From NVTR01 sp036479015 (GTDB lineage: Bacteria > Pseudomonadota > Alphaproteobacteria > Rhodobacterales > Rhodobacteraceae), in NCBI GenBank assembly GCA_036479015.1, contig JAZGFB010000047.1, positions 1 through 64,000 of the forward strand: DNA of 64,000 nt, read 5' to 3'. The position numbers were made by a program, and so were the translations under genes. The first letter of the stretch is position 1; the number at the start of each line of letters is the position of its first letter. The notes below the pieces were generated by a model, which searched no databases, was not told the DNA's origin, and worked only from the letters and a program-made list of their open reading frames with translations. Shown here one piece after another: positions 15,583 to 23,580 of this stretch.

Positions 15583-16203
15583 TTACAGGCCAAGCGCGGC
15601 TTTCACCTGTTCCAACGCGATCTTTAACAAATCAGGGCTGGCCTTGGCTTTGTCCAAGGCAATTTTCAGGCCCAACTTTACATCTGCCGACAATTCAGAT
15701 CCATCGATCAAATTGGCCACTTCCACATAGTCAAAATTCGCCGGGTCCAAAACTTTGGCGCTGGCTTCCTTGGCTGCGTTCACCGCATCCTCAACCGCGC
15801 TCATAGCTGCAGCTTCAGCTTCTTGGGCGGCCATCGCGGCGGCCTCTTCTACGGCTTTGGCGGCAGCGGCGGCTTCCTCAGCGGCCATCGCAGCAGCTTC
15901 CTCTACTGCCAATGCAGCAGCGGCGGCTTCATCCTCTGCCATCGCGGCAGCTTCTTCAGCGGCCATCGCGGCAGCTTCTTCAGCGGCCATCGCGGCAGCT
16001 TCTTCAGCGGCCATTGCGGCGGCTTCTTCTGCGGCTTTTTCAGCAGCGGCAGCTTCTTCTTCGGCCATTGCGGTCGCTTCGGCTGCTTTTTCGGCAGCCA
16101 TAGTAGCCGCTTCTTCAGCTGCATTTTGTTGGCTGTTATAGAAATAATAGCCACCGGCAGCCGCGGCCGCGATCAAAAGGGCGATAATTGTATTCTTATT
16201 CAT
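15583..16203 (-). CDS. Membrane-anchored Ala/Glu-rich repeat protein
   Basis: A 206-aa protein with an N-terminal hydrophobic anchor (NTIIALLIAAAAAGGYYFY, residues 4-22), a long low-complexity stretch of EEAAAMAA-type 8-residue units (about residues 30-135), and a non-repetitive C-terminal domain of about 55 residues (VEVANLIDGSELSADVKLGL and following). The repeat is predicted helical and probably coiled-coil or an extended single helix reaching into the periplasm. Start 16203 is chosen for GAGGA 7 bases upstream. The repeats are nearly identical at DNA level, so copy number may vary. I do not know a function. Confidence 0.8.
   Translation of the reverse strand: MNKNTIIALLIAAAAAGGYYFYNSQQNAAEEAATMAAEKAAEATAMAEEEAAAAEKAAEEAAAMAAEEAAAMAAEEAAAMAAEEAAAMAEDEAAAAALAVEEAAAMAAEEAAAAAKAVEEAAAMAAQEAEAAAMSAVEDAVNAAKEASAKVLDPANFDYVEVANLIDGSELSADVKLGLKIALDKAKASPDLLKIALEQVKAALGL
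15938..16033 (-). repeat. 24-bp tandem repeat inside the Ala/Glu-rich gene
   Basis: Three identical 24-base units (15938-15961, 15962-15985, 15986-16009) and a fourth with a few changes (16010-16033). Each unit encodes eight residues of the AEEAAAMA pattern. Units are directly adjacent with no spacers, so it is a coding minisatellite and not a CRISPR. Confidence 0.95.
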
Positions 16204-16388
16204 TGGACGGTCCTCGGGTTCCATAGCAACTGTGCTTTATTGTCGGCCATATGGCAGAACTACGGGCAGAATGAAAGCGCGCAAGCACGATATCAGCGCA
16301 AATCTGCTAATTTACACCTTGTAAGACCGGCTCAGTCAGCCTATTTTCCGCGCGCTGATATATCTAAACAATTAAAAGGAACGACGTT

Positions 16389-16931
16389 ATAGCCCGCAGA
16401 CCACACAACGCGCCTCCGCAGCGCGATACCGGACCGAAAGTAAACGAAAAAATCCTGGCGCGAGAAATTCGCCTCATAGGGGCCGAAGGTGAAAATGCGG
16501 GTGTCGTCACCCCAGCACGCGCCATTGAAATGGCCAAAGAAGTTGGCCTTGATTTGGTGGAAATCTCCCCAAATGCCAGCCCGCCGGTTTGCAAAATAAT
16601 GGATTTCGGAAAATACAAATACGAAACCCAAAAGCGTGAATCCGAAGCCCGCAAAAAACAAAAGATCATTGAGATCAAAGAAGTCAAGTTCCGGCCCAAC
16701 ACCGACACACATGACTATGACGTTAAAATGCGCAACGTGTTCAAGTTTTTGGGCAATGGCGACAAGGTGAAAGTCACCCTGCGGTTTCGTGGTCGTGAAA
16801 TGGCGCATTTGGAACTGGGCCGTGCCCTGCTTGAACGGGTCGCCACTGACACTGAAGAAGTCGGCAAAGTTGACAGCATACCCAAGATGGAAGGCCGCCA
16901 GATGGTCATGATGATCAACCCAGTCAGGTAA
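16389..16931 (+). CDS. infC: Translation initiation factor IF-3, apparent ATA start
   Basis: A 180-aa protein with both IF-3 domains: the N-terminal domain (RLIGAEGENAGVVTPARAIE, KIMDFGKYKYETQKRE) and C-terminal domain (IKEVKFRPNTDTHDYDVKM, KVTLRFRGREMAH). It binds the 30S subunit and proofreads start codon choice. The conserved N-terminal region RRPHNAPPQRDTGPKVNEK begins right after an ATA codon at 16389, which has AAGGA 8 bases upstream. An in-frame stop is at 16365-16367, and no ATG, GTG or TTG occurs before codon 48 (ATG at 16530), which would delete most of the N-terminal domain. Rare start codons (ATT, ATA) are a known autoregulatory feature of infC. Confidence 0.93.
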   Translation: MARRPHNAPPQRDTGPKVNEKILAREIRLIGAEGENAGVVTPARAIEMAKEVGLDLVEISPNASPPVCKIMDFGKYKYETQKRESEARKKQKIIEIKEVKFRPNTDTHDYDVKMRNVFKFLGNGDKVKVTLRFRGREMAHLELGRALLERVATDTEEVGKVDSIPKMEGRQMVMMINPVR

Positions 16932-16933
16932 CC

Positions 16934-17620
16934 TTGGTCGATCCGAAAAAACCATCTTCGACCTATGTGGCAAGCTACAGCAATGGCGGTGGCAATGCCC
17001 CAAAGGACGCACGCCTTTACGCCCCAACATTTTTGCGCAACAGCCCACCAATGATTGCCCAGCTGGCCATTTGGCTGGCCGGGCGAACAGGCTCAGTTTT
17101 GGAAATTGGTGCGGGCACTGGCCAACACGCGGCGGCCTTTGGCCTGGCTTTCCCCGCACTTGACTGGTGGCCGTCAGACCGGGACGCGATGCATCTGGCG
17201 TCTACCACCGCATGGCAAATGGAATTGCGGGCCCCGGCTTGCCCGCCCCTGAACATCGATGCAGCCACCGATTGGGCAAAAACTAAGCCCGTACAATCCC
17301 TTGGTCCACTTACGGCAGTCCTGTCGATGAACGTCATCCATATCTCACCCATCGCCGTTACCCATGGCATCATCGCCGGGGCCGGACAGGCCCTTGCCAA
17401 GGATGGCCTGCTCATTTTCTACGGCCCCTTCATGGAAAATGGCCGACACACCGGGCGTGGCAATATTGCCTTTGATCAGGGGCTGCGCGCCGAAAACCCC
17501 GAATGGGGCCTGCGTGATATTGCTGACATCTCAGAACCTGCCCTTGGGGCCGGTCTGCGATTTTCTGGTCTGGTTACAATGCCCGCCAACAACCGGCTGC
17601 TGATTTACCAGCGCGACTAG
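16934..17620 (+). CDS. DUF938 SAM-dependent methyltransferase-like protein
   Basis: A 228-aa protein of the DUF938 family, a methyltransferase-like fold. Motif I SVLEIGAGTGQHAAAF resembles a SAM-binding loop, and later conserved text includes MNVIHISP and LIFYGPFMENGRHT. The frame starts with TTG only 2 bases after the infC stop, so translation may be coupled; the exact start is uncertain (a GTG lies about 10 codons later). The substrate is unknown. Confidence 0.85.
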   Translation: MVDPKKPSSTYVASYSNGGGNAPKDARLYAPTFLRNSPPMIAQLAIWLAGRTGSVLEIGAGTGQHAAAFGLAFPALDWWPSDRDAMHLASTTAWQMELRAPACPPLNIDAATDWAKTKPVQSLGPLTAVLSMNVIHISPIAVTHGIIAGAGQALAKDGLLIFYGPFMENGRHTGRGNIAFDQGLRAENPEWGLRDIADISEPALGAGLRFSGLVTMPANNRLLIYQRD

Positions 17621-17881
17621 TGCCACAGAAAAATTCATTCGCAAACTGCAGGCTGTTAACGCACAGCCAGTAATTCACCCATATGGGTGAGCAAAAAACG
17701 CCCAGCTTCTCTCAATATGGGGCATGCGCCTGGAAACAGCTGAAACACACCTGGCAATGACTGAGCTTTCCTTAGAGACATGGCCCGTACAATCAACACC
17801 ACAACAAAAGCATTGTTCAATGCCTGGCTTGTACCGGACATGGTGATCTCATCGACAAAGATATTCGTAAAATGTGAAAAT
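17621..17881. other. Intergenic region, no recognised gene
   Basis: About 260 bases between the DUF938 gene and the terminator of the opposing VPLPA-CTERM gene. A 79-codon minus-strand frame (17656-17895) runs through it but lacks a convincing start or family resemblance. A perfect 16-bp palindrome lies at 17675-17690. Confidence 0.5.
17675..17690. repeat. Perfect 16-bp palindrome
   Basis: TCACCCATATGGGTGA is fully self-complementary without a loop, so it is more like a dimeric protein-binding site than an RNA hairpin. It lies 55 bases after the DUF938 stop. Confidence 0.6.
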
Positions 17882-17913
17882 AAAGGGCGCTGCATTCACA
17901 GCGCCCTTTTCAA
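17882..17913 (-). terminator. Rho-independent terminator of the VPLPA-CTERM gene (bidirectional)
   Basis: AAAGGGCGCTG, loop CATTCA, CAGCGCCCTTT gives a perfect 11-bp stem. On the minus strand it is followed by ATTTTC and lies 18 bases after the gene end; on the plus strand a run of four T follows, so it can also stop transcription from infC-DUF938. Confidence 0.85.
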
Positions 17914-17930
17914 ATTTCATTGGCTTAATG

Positions 17931-18455
17931 TCAGCTTTTTCGCTTTTTTCGGCGGGCACCAACAATTCCTAAAAATCCAAATCCAGCGGCCAGCATTGGC
18001 AGCGCAGCCGGCAGTGGAACAGCGCTGATCTGGCCTTCGATATTGAAGTCAACGTCAGTTTCAGTGCCGTCATCCCAAGTGAACAACAGCGTTTGGTTCA
18101 ATGTCGTGGGCCCAAACACTGTACTAATTGTAAACGGGCCTGGATATGTCGAGGTATTGCTGATGGTCAGGGCTTCGCCAGAGGACCAGCCCATATTAAA
18201 CCCCACGAATTGCGCCCGATCAAAGCCAAAGAATAATAGTGATACTTCGCCAGCCATCGGCTGGCTGGCGCTAAATCCTACCGCAAAAGACCCAGCATCA
18301 CCATTGGACGAGCCAATTTCTGCATCAAATATAAATCCTGACGACCCAACCAGTACTAATTGCTGGTCGGTCACGGTAGCGGCACTTGCACCACTTACCC
18401 AACCAATTGCTAGTGTCGTCGCGATTACGCAATTTTTTATCTTAGCCAAAATCAT
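17931..18455 (-). CDS. VPLPA-CTERM sorting domain-containing exported protein
   Basis: A 174-aa exported protein with a signal peptide (cleavage after GWVSGASA), a beta-rich body of about 120 residues, and a canonical C-terminal sorting signal: VPLPAALPMLAAGFGFLGIV followed by GARRKKRKS. Proteins with this tail are thought to be processed by exosortase D. Start 18455 is preferred, 6 bases after GGGGG; an ATG at 18461 is nearly as good. Its upstream CAATTGGG resembles that of the paralogue at 4485, but the bodies are not obviously related. Function unknown. Confidence 0.85.
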   Translation of the reverse strand: MILAKIKNCVIATTLAIGWVSGASAATVTDQQLVLVGSSGFIFDAEIGSSNGDAGSFAVGFSASQPMAGEVSLLFFGFDRAQFVGFNMGWSSGEALTISNTSTYPGPFTISTVFGPTTLNQTLLFTWDDGTETDVDFNIEGQISAVPLPAALPMLAAGFGFLGIVGARRKKRKS

Positions 18456-18697
18456 CGGCATCCCCCAATTGTTCCCCAGATAAATACAATCGCCCCAAAT
18501 ATCAGGCATTGCTCCCTTTTTTGCCGCCTAAATGTATGTTTAGCGACGTTTACAACACTGAGCTTCAGAATCTGATATGTCTACAAAATTCAACGTGATG
18601 TGCGCATCCCCCCGATTAGCGCGCAAAATAGCAATCGTGCGCTACCATTTCGTGCAGTCGATTACATCAAATCCACCATGCCGGAACGTATAAGGAA

Positions 18698-18910
18698 ATG
18701 AACCGCCATTCACGTCTGGTTTTTACCAGGGAATCTCCATTTTCAGTCGATGACAGCACTGTCACCCTGACCTTCAAACCTGTTTCCGGCGGCACATTGG
18801 TGAACATGCACCACGTCAACCACGAAGATGGCTGGACGGCGATACTGGCCAAGCTGGGCAGCAGCCTGATCCAAGCGGACCAACATAGTAGCAACATCAC
18901 CATGGGGTAA
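18698..18910 (+). pseudogene. SRPBCC/AHSA1-family remnant, C-terminal half
   Basis: This 70-codon frame reads VTLTFKPVSGGTLVNMHHV and then HEDGWTAILAKLGSSL. That resembles the last beta-strands and the C-terminal helix of SRPBCC (AHSA1-like) proteins, which are normally about 140-160 aa. The N-terminal half is missing, and upstream sequence to 18510 shows no in-frame continuation. The most likely reading is a truncated, decaying gene. A short expressed peptide cannot be excluded. Confidence 0.55.
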
Positions 18911-19104
18911 AACATAATTGCAGGTCATGGTGTTTTTAGCCAAAAAAACCCCAATATCCCGCCGCCCTGAACACTATTGCAAAATCGGCAACAATGCCGG
19001 GTTTTACCACCATTCACACCTTGGATCAGCTCTTGCTTGGTCCCGCTAACAAAGGCTAAACTGCCTTGGGGATTGGCTTTACTGATAGCTAACTGGGTGC
19101 GCAT

Positions 19105-20079
19105 ATGGATGATGTAAATTTTTCAAATCTGATCGATCCGGCCATCGGTATATCCGAGCCCGAATGGCTGGACCGCATCGAGGACTTCGCCGAAGATCAC
19201 GGTAATTTTGAACCCCTTGGTCCCGACCATTCCGCTGTATTCATCGACCGTGGCCCAACCCTGATCGTCAGCTTTGAAACCATCCCAAGTATCCGGGCGC
19301 GTGCCCATTCCGATATCCCCTTGGGCTGGGGGCTAATAAATGGCACCGACTGGTCCCAGCTCTGCCTGCTTTCCAATAATGAAACATGGTTTCGCCACCG
19401 CGCGGTCTATGAATATTTTGACCGGCTGGTGGATGAAGGTTTTTTCGAAAACTTCGATCAGGTGATATTTTATGGCGCCGAAAGCTGTGGCTACGCGGCT
19501 GCGGCCTATTCCGTTGTTGCCCCAGGCGCCACCGTTATCGCTGTATCGCCCCAAGCCACGCTTGATCCTGCCGTTACTGGCTGGGATGATCGGTTTCAAA
19601 ACATGCGCCGCACCAGCTTTACCGACCGCTATGGTTATGCCCCTGATATGCTCGATGCTGCCAAACAGGCCTTTATCCTGTATGATCCGGGCTCTGAAGA
19701 AGACGCAATGCATGCGTCACTTTTCACCCGCTCCAACGTCACTAAAATTCGCTGCCGGCATCTTGATGGTCAGATTGAAACCTTTCTACATCGCATGGGC
19801 TTACTGAAACCCCTGCTTAGCATTGCTGCTACTGGCAATCTGACACCGGCAGATTTTTATACTGTCCTGCGCGAACGACGCAATTACCTTCCTTATCTCA
19901 GAATGTTTCTGGCTGAGGTTGAAAGGTCCAACCGACCGCTGCTTGCCGCCTACATGTGCCGCTCCGTGCTGGAACGCATCAATATCCCGCGCTTCAGCCG
20001 GCAATTGTCCATCGCCACCAAAGAATTGCACAGTACCGGTATCCCCCTGCCACCGGCAAAAACGGCCATCCCGGCCTAA
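19105..20079 (+). CDS. Conserved hypothetical, alpha/beta-hydrolase-like protein
   Basis: A 324-aa soluble protein. The segment FDQVIFYGAESCGYAAAAYS (near residues 117-136) looks like a beta-strand, nucleophile elbow and helix of an alpha/beta hydrolase, but the elbow is G-A-E-S-C-G, so the GxSxG pattern is preserved with Ser followed by Cys. It is followed by VIAVSPQATLDP. The C-terminal 90 residues look helical. I recall similar Rhodobacteraceae proteins carrying a misleading PAPS-reductase name; nothing here supports that. It is upstream of pyrC by 54 bases; a shared transcript is possible. Function not assigned. Confidence 0.8.
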   Translation: MDDVNFSNLIDPAIGISEPEWLDRIEDFAEDHGNFEPLGPDHSAVFIDRGPTLIVSFETIPSIRARAHSDIPLGWGLINGTDWSQLCLLSNNETWFRHRAVYEYFDRLVDEGFFENFDQVIFYGAESCGYAAAAYSVVAPGATVIAVSPQATLDPAVTGWDDRFQNMRRTSFTDRYGYAPDMLDAAKQAFILYDPGSEEDAMHASLFTRSNVTKIRCRHLDGQIETFLHRMGLLKPLLSIAATGNLTPADFYTVLRERRNYLPYLRMFLAEVERSNRPLLAAYMCRSVLERINIPRFSRQLSIATKELHSTGIPLPPAKTAIPA

Positions 20080-20133
20080 TAGTGCAATCTGCCACTGGCC
20101 CCTGCCGCCGACAGCGTGTACCCCCTGCATCCA

Positions 20134-21168
20134 ATGACACAGACCCTGAAAATACGCCGCCCCGATGATTGGCACTTGCACCTGCGCGACGGCGACATGT
20201 TGCACGCCGTGCTGCCCGAAACCGCGCGCCACTTTGCCCGCGCCATCATCATGCCCAATCTTGTGCCACCAGTGGTCACAGCAAGCGACGCCGCCGCCTA
20301 CCGCAATCGCATCCTGGCCGCCCTGCCCAGGGGCGCGGACTTCACACCACTGATGACACTATACTTGACCGAAACCACTGATCCAGCCGATGTGGCCCAA
20401 GCCGCCGCCAGCGGCCTGATCGCGGCCGTCAAACTTTACCCGGCCGGGGCCACCACCAATTCCGACAGCGGGGTGCGCGACTTTGATCGCGTCCGCCCAG
20501 TGCTGGAAACTATGGCCAAAATCGGCCTGCCGCTTTGCGTACACGGTGAAGTCACCGACCCCGACATCGATATCTTTGATCGCGAAGCCGTATTCATCGA
20601 CCGTGTGCTTGACCCAATCCGTCGCACCACCCCTGAGCTAAAAATCATCATGGAACATATCACCACCAAAGACGCGGTGGCCTATGTCAAAGCCGCCGAT
20701 AAAAACCTGGCCGCCACCATCACCACCCATCACCTGGTCATCAACCGAAACCACATTTTGGCGGGCGGCATCAAGCCGCATTACTACTGCCTGCCTGTGG
20801 CCAAACGCGAGACCCACCGCCAGGCCTTACTTGCCGCCGCCACCTCAGGTGACACGCACTATTTCTTGGGCACCGACAGCGCGCCCCATACTGATCCAGC
20901 CAAATTGCAGGCCTGCGGCTGTGCCGGTTGCTTCACCGCCACCAACACCATGTCAATTCTTGCACAACTGTTTGAACAGCAAAACGCCTTACAAAACTTG
21001 GAAAAATTCACCTCCCTAAACGGCCCGGCCTATTATGGCCTGCCCGCCAACGACACCCACATCACCCTTACCAAATCCGCGCCCAATTACCCCACAAGCA
21101 TCACCACCTCCGACGGCCCCGTCACCATCTTTGACCCTGGGTTCCCCCTGAACTGGCGCATCACTTAA
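20134..21168 (+). CDS. pyrC: Dihydroorotase, PyrC (class II) type
   Basis: A 344-aa zinc amidohydrolase that cyclises N-carbamoyl-aspartate to dihydroorotate in pyrimidine synthesis. The N-terminal metal ligands are in DDWHLHLRDG (His14, His16), the carbamylated lysine is in AVKLYPAGATTNS (Lys100), and later metal or substrate residues are in MEHITTKDAV, THHLVINRNHI and LGTDSAPH. Length and motifs fit the compact E. coli PyrC class. I use the ATG at 20134; a GTG six codons upstream is possible. It is followed 65 bases later by pyrE. Confidence 0.96.
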   Translation: MTQTLKIRRPDDWHLHLRDGDMLHAVLPETARHFARAIIMPNLVPPVVTASDAAAYRNRILAALPRGADFTPLMTLYLTETTDPADVAQAAASGLIAAVKLYPAGATTNSDSGVRDFDRVRPVLETMAKIGLPLCVHGEVTDPDIDIFDREAVFIDRVLDPIRRTTPELKIIMEHITTKDAVAYVKAADKNLAATITTHHLVINRNHILAGGIKPHYYCLPVAKRETHRQALLAAATSGDTHYFLGTDSAPHTDPAKLQACGCAGCFTATNTMSILAQLFEQQNALQNLEKFTSLNGPAYYGLPANDTHITLTKSAPNYPTSITTSDGPVTIFDPGFPLNWRIT

Positions 21169-21174
21169 CCCATC

Positions 21175-21203
21175 ATTGTTCCACAAATATCCCCGCCGGA
21201 GGC
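21175..21203 (+). repeat. Dispersed intergenic motif, copy 2
   Basis: ATTGTTCCAC followed by AAATATCCCCGCCGGAGGC sits between pyrC and pyrE, 6 bases after the pyrC stop. It matches the copies at 25986 and 56991 on the same strand and 10917 on the opposite strand. Confidence 0.65.
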
Positions 21204-21233
21204 TCGACCCCCTGCCCAAAAGGACCACGCCAA

Positions 21234-21908
21234 ATGATCCCCAGCACCTTCCCCCCCGCCGAAGAAATCGCCCGCCTCACCGCTAAAATGCTTCTGGAAA
21301 TCAAAGCCGTTGACTTCAACGCCACTGATCCCTTCACCCTGGCATCTGGTCTGAAATCCCCAACTTACGTAGATTGCCGAAAACTCATCTCTTACCCGCG
21401 CATCCGCTCAACCGTGATGGATTTCATGGCCACAACGGTGATGCGCGACGCCGGTTTTGAAGCCTTTGACAACATCGCAGGCGGTGAAACCGCTGGCATC
21501 CCGTTTGGCGCGCTTATGGCCGAACGCCTGGCCCTGCCCATGACCTACGTGCGCAAAAAACCCAAAGGTTACGGCCGCAATGCCCGCATAGAAGGCGACA
21601 TGAGCCCGGGCCAGCGTGTCCTGCTCATGGAAGACCTGACAACCGACGGCGGCTCAAAACTGTCCTTTGTTGACGCCATTCGTGAAACAGGCGCAACCTG
21701 CGCCGATACCGCTGTCATATTCTACTATGACATATTCCCGGAAACCGAAAAACGCCTGGCTGACCACGGCGTCACGCTGCATCACCTGTGTACCTGGTGG
21801 GATGTGCTGGCCCAAGCCCGCGCCCAGGCCAGCTTTGATGCCGCCACCCTGGATGAGGTTGAAACATTCCTGAAAGACCCCCGCGCCTGGCAGAAAGCGC
21901 ACAAATAG
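21234..21908 (+). CDS. pyrE: Orotate phosphoribosyltransferase
   Basis: A 224-aa enzyme that transfers ribose-5-phosphate from PRPP to orotate to give OMP. The PRPP-binding motif is visible in RVLLMEDLTTDGGSK, and flexible-loop residues in YVRKKPKGYGRNA. AAGGA lies about 10 bases upstream of the ATG. With pyrC it forms a small pyrimidine-synthesis unit. Length is typical for the family. Confidence 0.96.
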   Translation: MIPSTFPPAEEIARLTAKMLLEIKAVDFNATDPFTLASGLKSPTYVDCRKLISYPRIRSTVMDFMATTVMRDAGFEAFDNIAGGETAGIPFGALMAERLALPMTYVRKKPKGYGRNARIEGDMSPGQRVLLMEDLTTDGGSKLSFVDAIRETGATCADTAVIFYYDIFPETEKRLADHGVTLHHLCTWWDVLAQARAQASFDAATLDEVETFLKDPRAWQKAHK

Positions 21909-22010
21909 CGGGCGGTTTTCCGCACCAAATCCGCTTATCCACAGACATATACATTTTGACCTTTCCACCCCCTGTCCGCTATCAAGGTGGCAACAGGGGA
22001 CCGGGGCACC

Positions 22011-23504
22011 ATGACAGAGATTCGCGCGATAAAATTGGACCAAAATACTGGCAACGACGGCGCAGTACCCCATAATATCGAAGCCGAACAGCAATTGCTC
22101 GGCGCAATCCTAACCAATAATGACATCTATGACCGTATCGCCCCAATCATCGGCCCACAGCACTTTTATGATCCGGTCCATGCCCGCATCTATGAGGTCG
22201 CTCAAACTCGCATTGCCAAAAACGCTTTGGCCTCGCCGGTAACTCTTAAGGCATTTCTGGAAGATGACGAAGGCCTCAAAGAACTGGGCGGCCCGGCCTA
22301 CCTGGCCCGCCTTGCCGGTTCCGCTATTTCATCGTTCGCAGCGCGCGACTACGCCCAAACCATCTATGATCTGGCCATCCGGCGTGAACTGATGTCACTG
22401 GGCAATGAAATCTCCGACAAAGCCGCCCGGGTCGACGTTGCAAGCGAACCGAAAGAACAAATTGTCGAGGCCGAGCAAGCGCTTTATGCGCTTGGTGAAC
22501 AGGGCCAGACGGATAGCGGGTTTCAATCTTTCCTTAAGGCCGTAACAGATGCCGTCAACGTCGCCAATGCCGCCTATCAACGCGAAGGCGGGCTTGCCGG
22601 GGTCTCAACCGGCCTGACCGATATGGACAAAAAACTTGGCGGTTTGCACAAATCTGACCTGCTGATACTGGCCGGCCGACCCTCCATGGGAAAAACCGCG
22701 CTGGCCACCAACATCGCTTTTAACATCGCCAAAGCCTATAAAAAGGGCAAATTGCAAGACGGGACAGAGGGCGCGGTAGACGGCGGAGTCGTGGGTTTTT
22801 ACTCGCTCGAGATGAGCGCCGAACAACTGGCAGCCCGGATCCTGTCCGAAGCAAGCGAGGTTCCGTCAGATCAAATCCGCCGCGGTGACATGACCGAAGC
22901 CGAATTTCGCCGTTTTGTGGAAGCCGCCAAACAACTGGAAGCCTGCCCGCTTTACATTGACGACACCGCCGCCCTACCCATCAGCCAACTGGCCGCCCGC
23001 GCCCGGCGCTTGAAACGTACACATGGGTTGGACGTGCTGTTTATTGACTATTTGCAACTGGTACGTCCGGCGACGGCCAAGGACAGCCGGGTAAACGAAG
23101 TTTCAGAAATCACCCAAGGCTTAAAGGCAATCGCCAAGGAACTTGAAATCCCGGTAATTGCCCTGTCACAGCTGTCGCGTCAGGTTGAAAACCGCGACGA
23201 TAAGCGCCCGCAACTGTCTGACCTGCGCGAAAGTGGCTCAATTGAGCAAGACGCCGATGTGGTGATGTTTGTGTACCGCGAAGAATATTACAAAGAGCGC
23301 GAAAAACCCGGCGACCACGAATTGGAAAAAATGGCCAACTGGCAGGCCGAAATGGAAGCCCTGCACGGCAAGGCTGAAATCGTCATCGGCAAACAACGCC
23401 ACGGCCCCATTGGCCATGTTGAACTGTCGTTCGAAGGCCAGTTTACCCGATTTGGAAATTTGATAAAGCCCTGGCAACAGCGCGGCGATGATCAGGAATT
23501 TTAA
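22011..23504 (+). CDS. dnaB: Replicative DNA helicase
   Basis: A 497-aa hexameric 5'-3' helicase of the replication fork. It has an N-terminal DnaB domain (about residues 20-120, HNIEAEQQLLGAILTNNDIY), a linker, and a RecA-like C-terminal domain with Walker A GRPSMGKTA and Walker B-like LDVLFIDYLQL. The motif QLSRQVENRDDKRPQLSDLR is typical of DnaB motif H4. I chose the ATG at 22011; a GTG eight codons upstream is also in frame. It is 102 bases after pyrE. Confidence 0.96.
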   Translation: MTEIRAIKLDQNTGNDGAVPHNIEAEQQLLGAILTNNDIYDRIAPIIGPQHFYDPVHARIYEVAQTRIAKNALASPVTLKAFLEDDEGLKELGGPAYLARLAGSAISSFAARDYAQTIYDLAIRRELMSLGNEISDKAARVDVASEPKEQIVEAEQALYALGEQGQTDSGFQSFLKAVTDAVNVANAAYQREGGLAGVSTGLTDMDKKLGGLHKSDLLILAGRPSMGKTALATNIAFNIAKAYKKGKLQDGTEGAVDGGVVGFYSLEMSAEQLAARILSEASEVPSDQIRRGDMTEAEFRRFVEAAKQLEACPLYIDDTAALPISQLAARARRLKRTHGLDVLFIDYLQLVRPATAKDSRVNEVSEITQGLKAIAKELEIPVIALSQLSRQVENRDDKRPQLSDLRESGSIEQDADVVMFVYREEYYKEREKPGDHELEKMANWQAEMEALHGKAEIVIGKQRHGPIGHVELSFEGQFTRFGNLIKPWQQRGDDQEF

Positions 23505-23580
23505 GCCAGCTTCAAAACCCGGTTCACAAGGCGCGCATTTTCCCCTAACCAGACCGGCAAACCAACACCGGGACTGAACC

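Noticed and set aside
15938..16033. Possible CRISPR-like repeat array
   Set aside because: The 24-base units are directly adjacent, in frame and encode an Ala/Glu repeat; there are no spacers.
17656..17895. 79-codon minus-strand frame
   Set aside because: No ribosome-binding site or family resemblance, and it contains the palindrome and reaches into the terminator.
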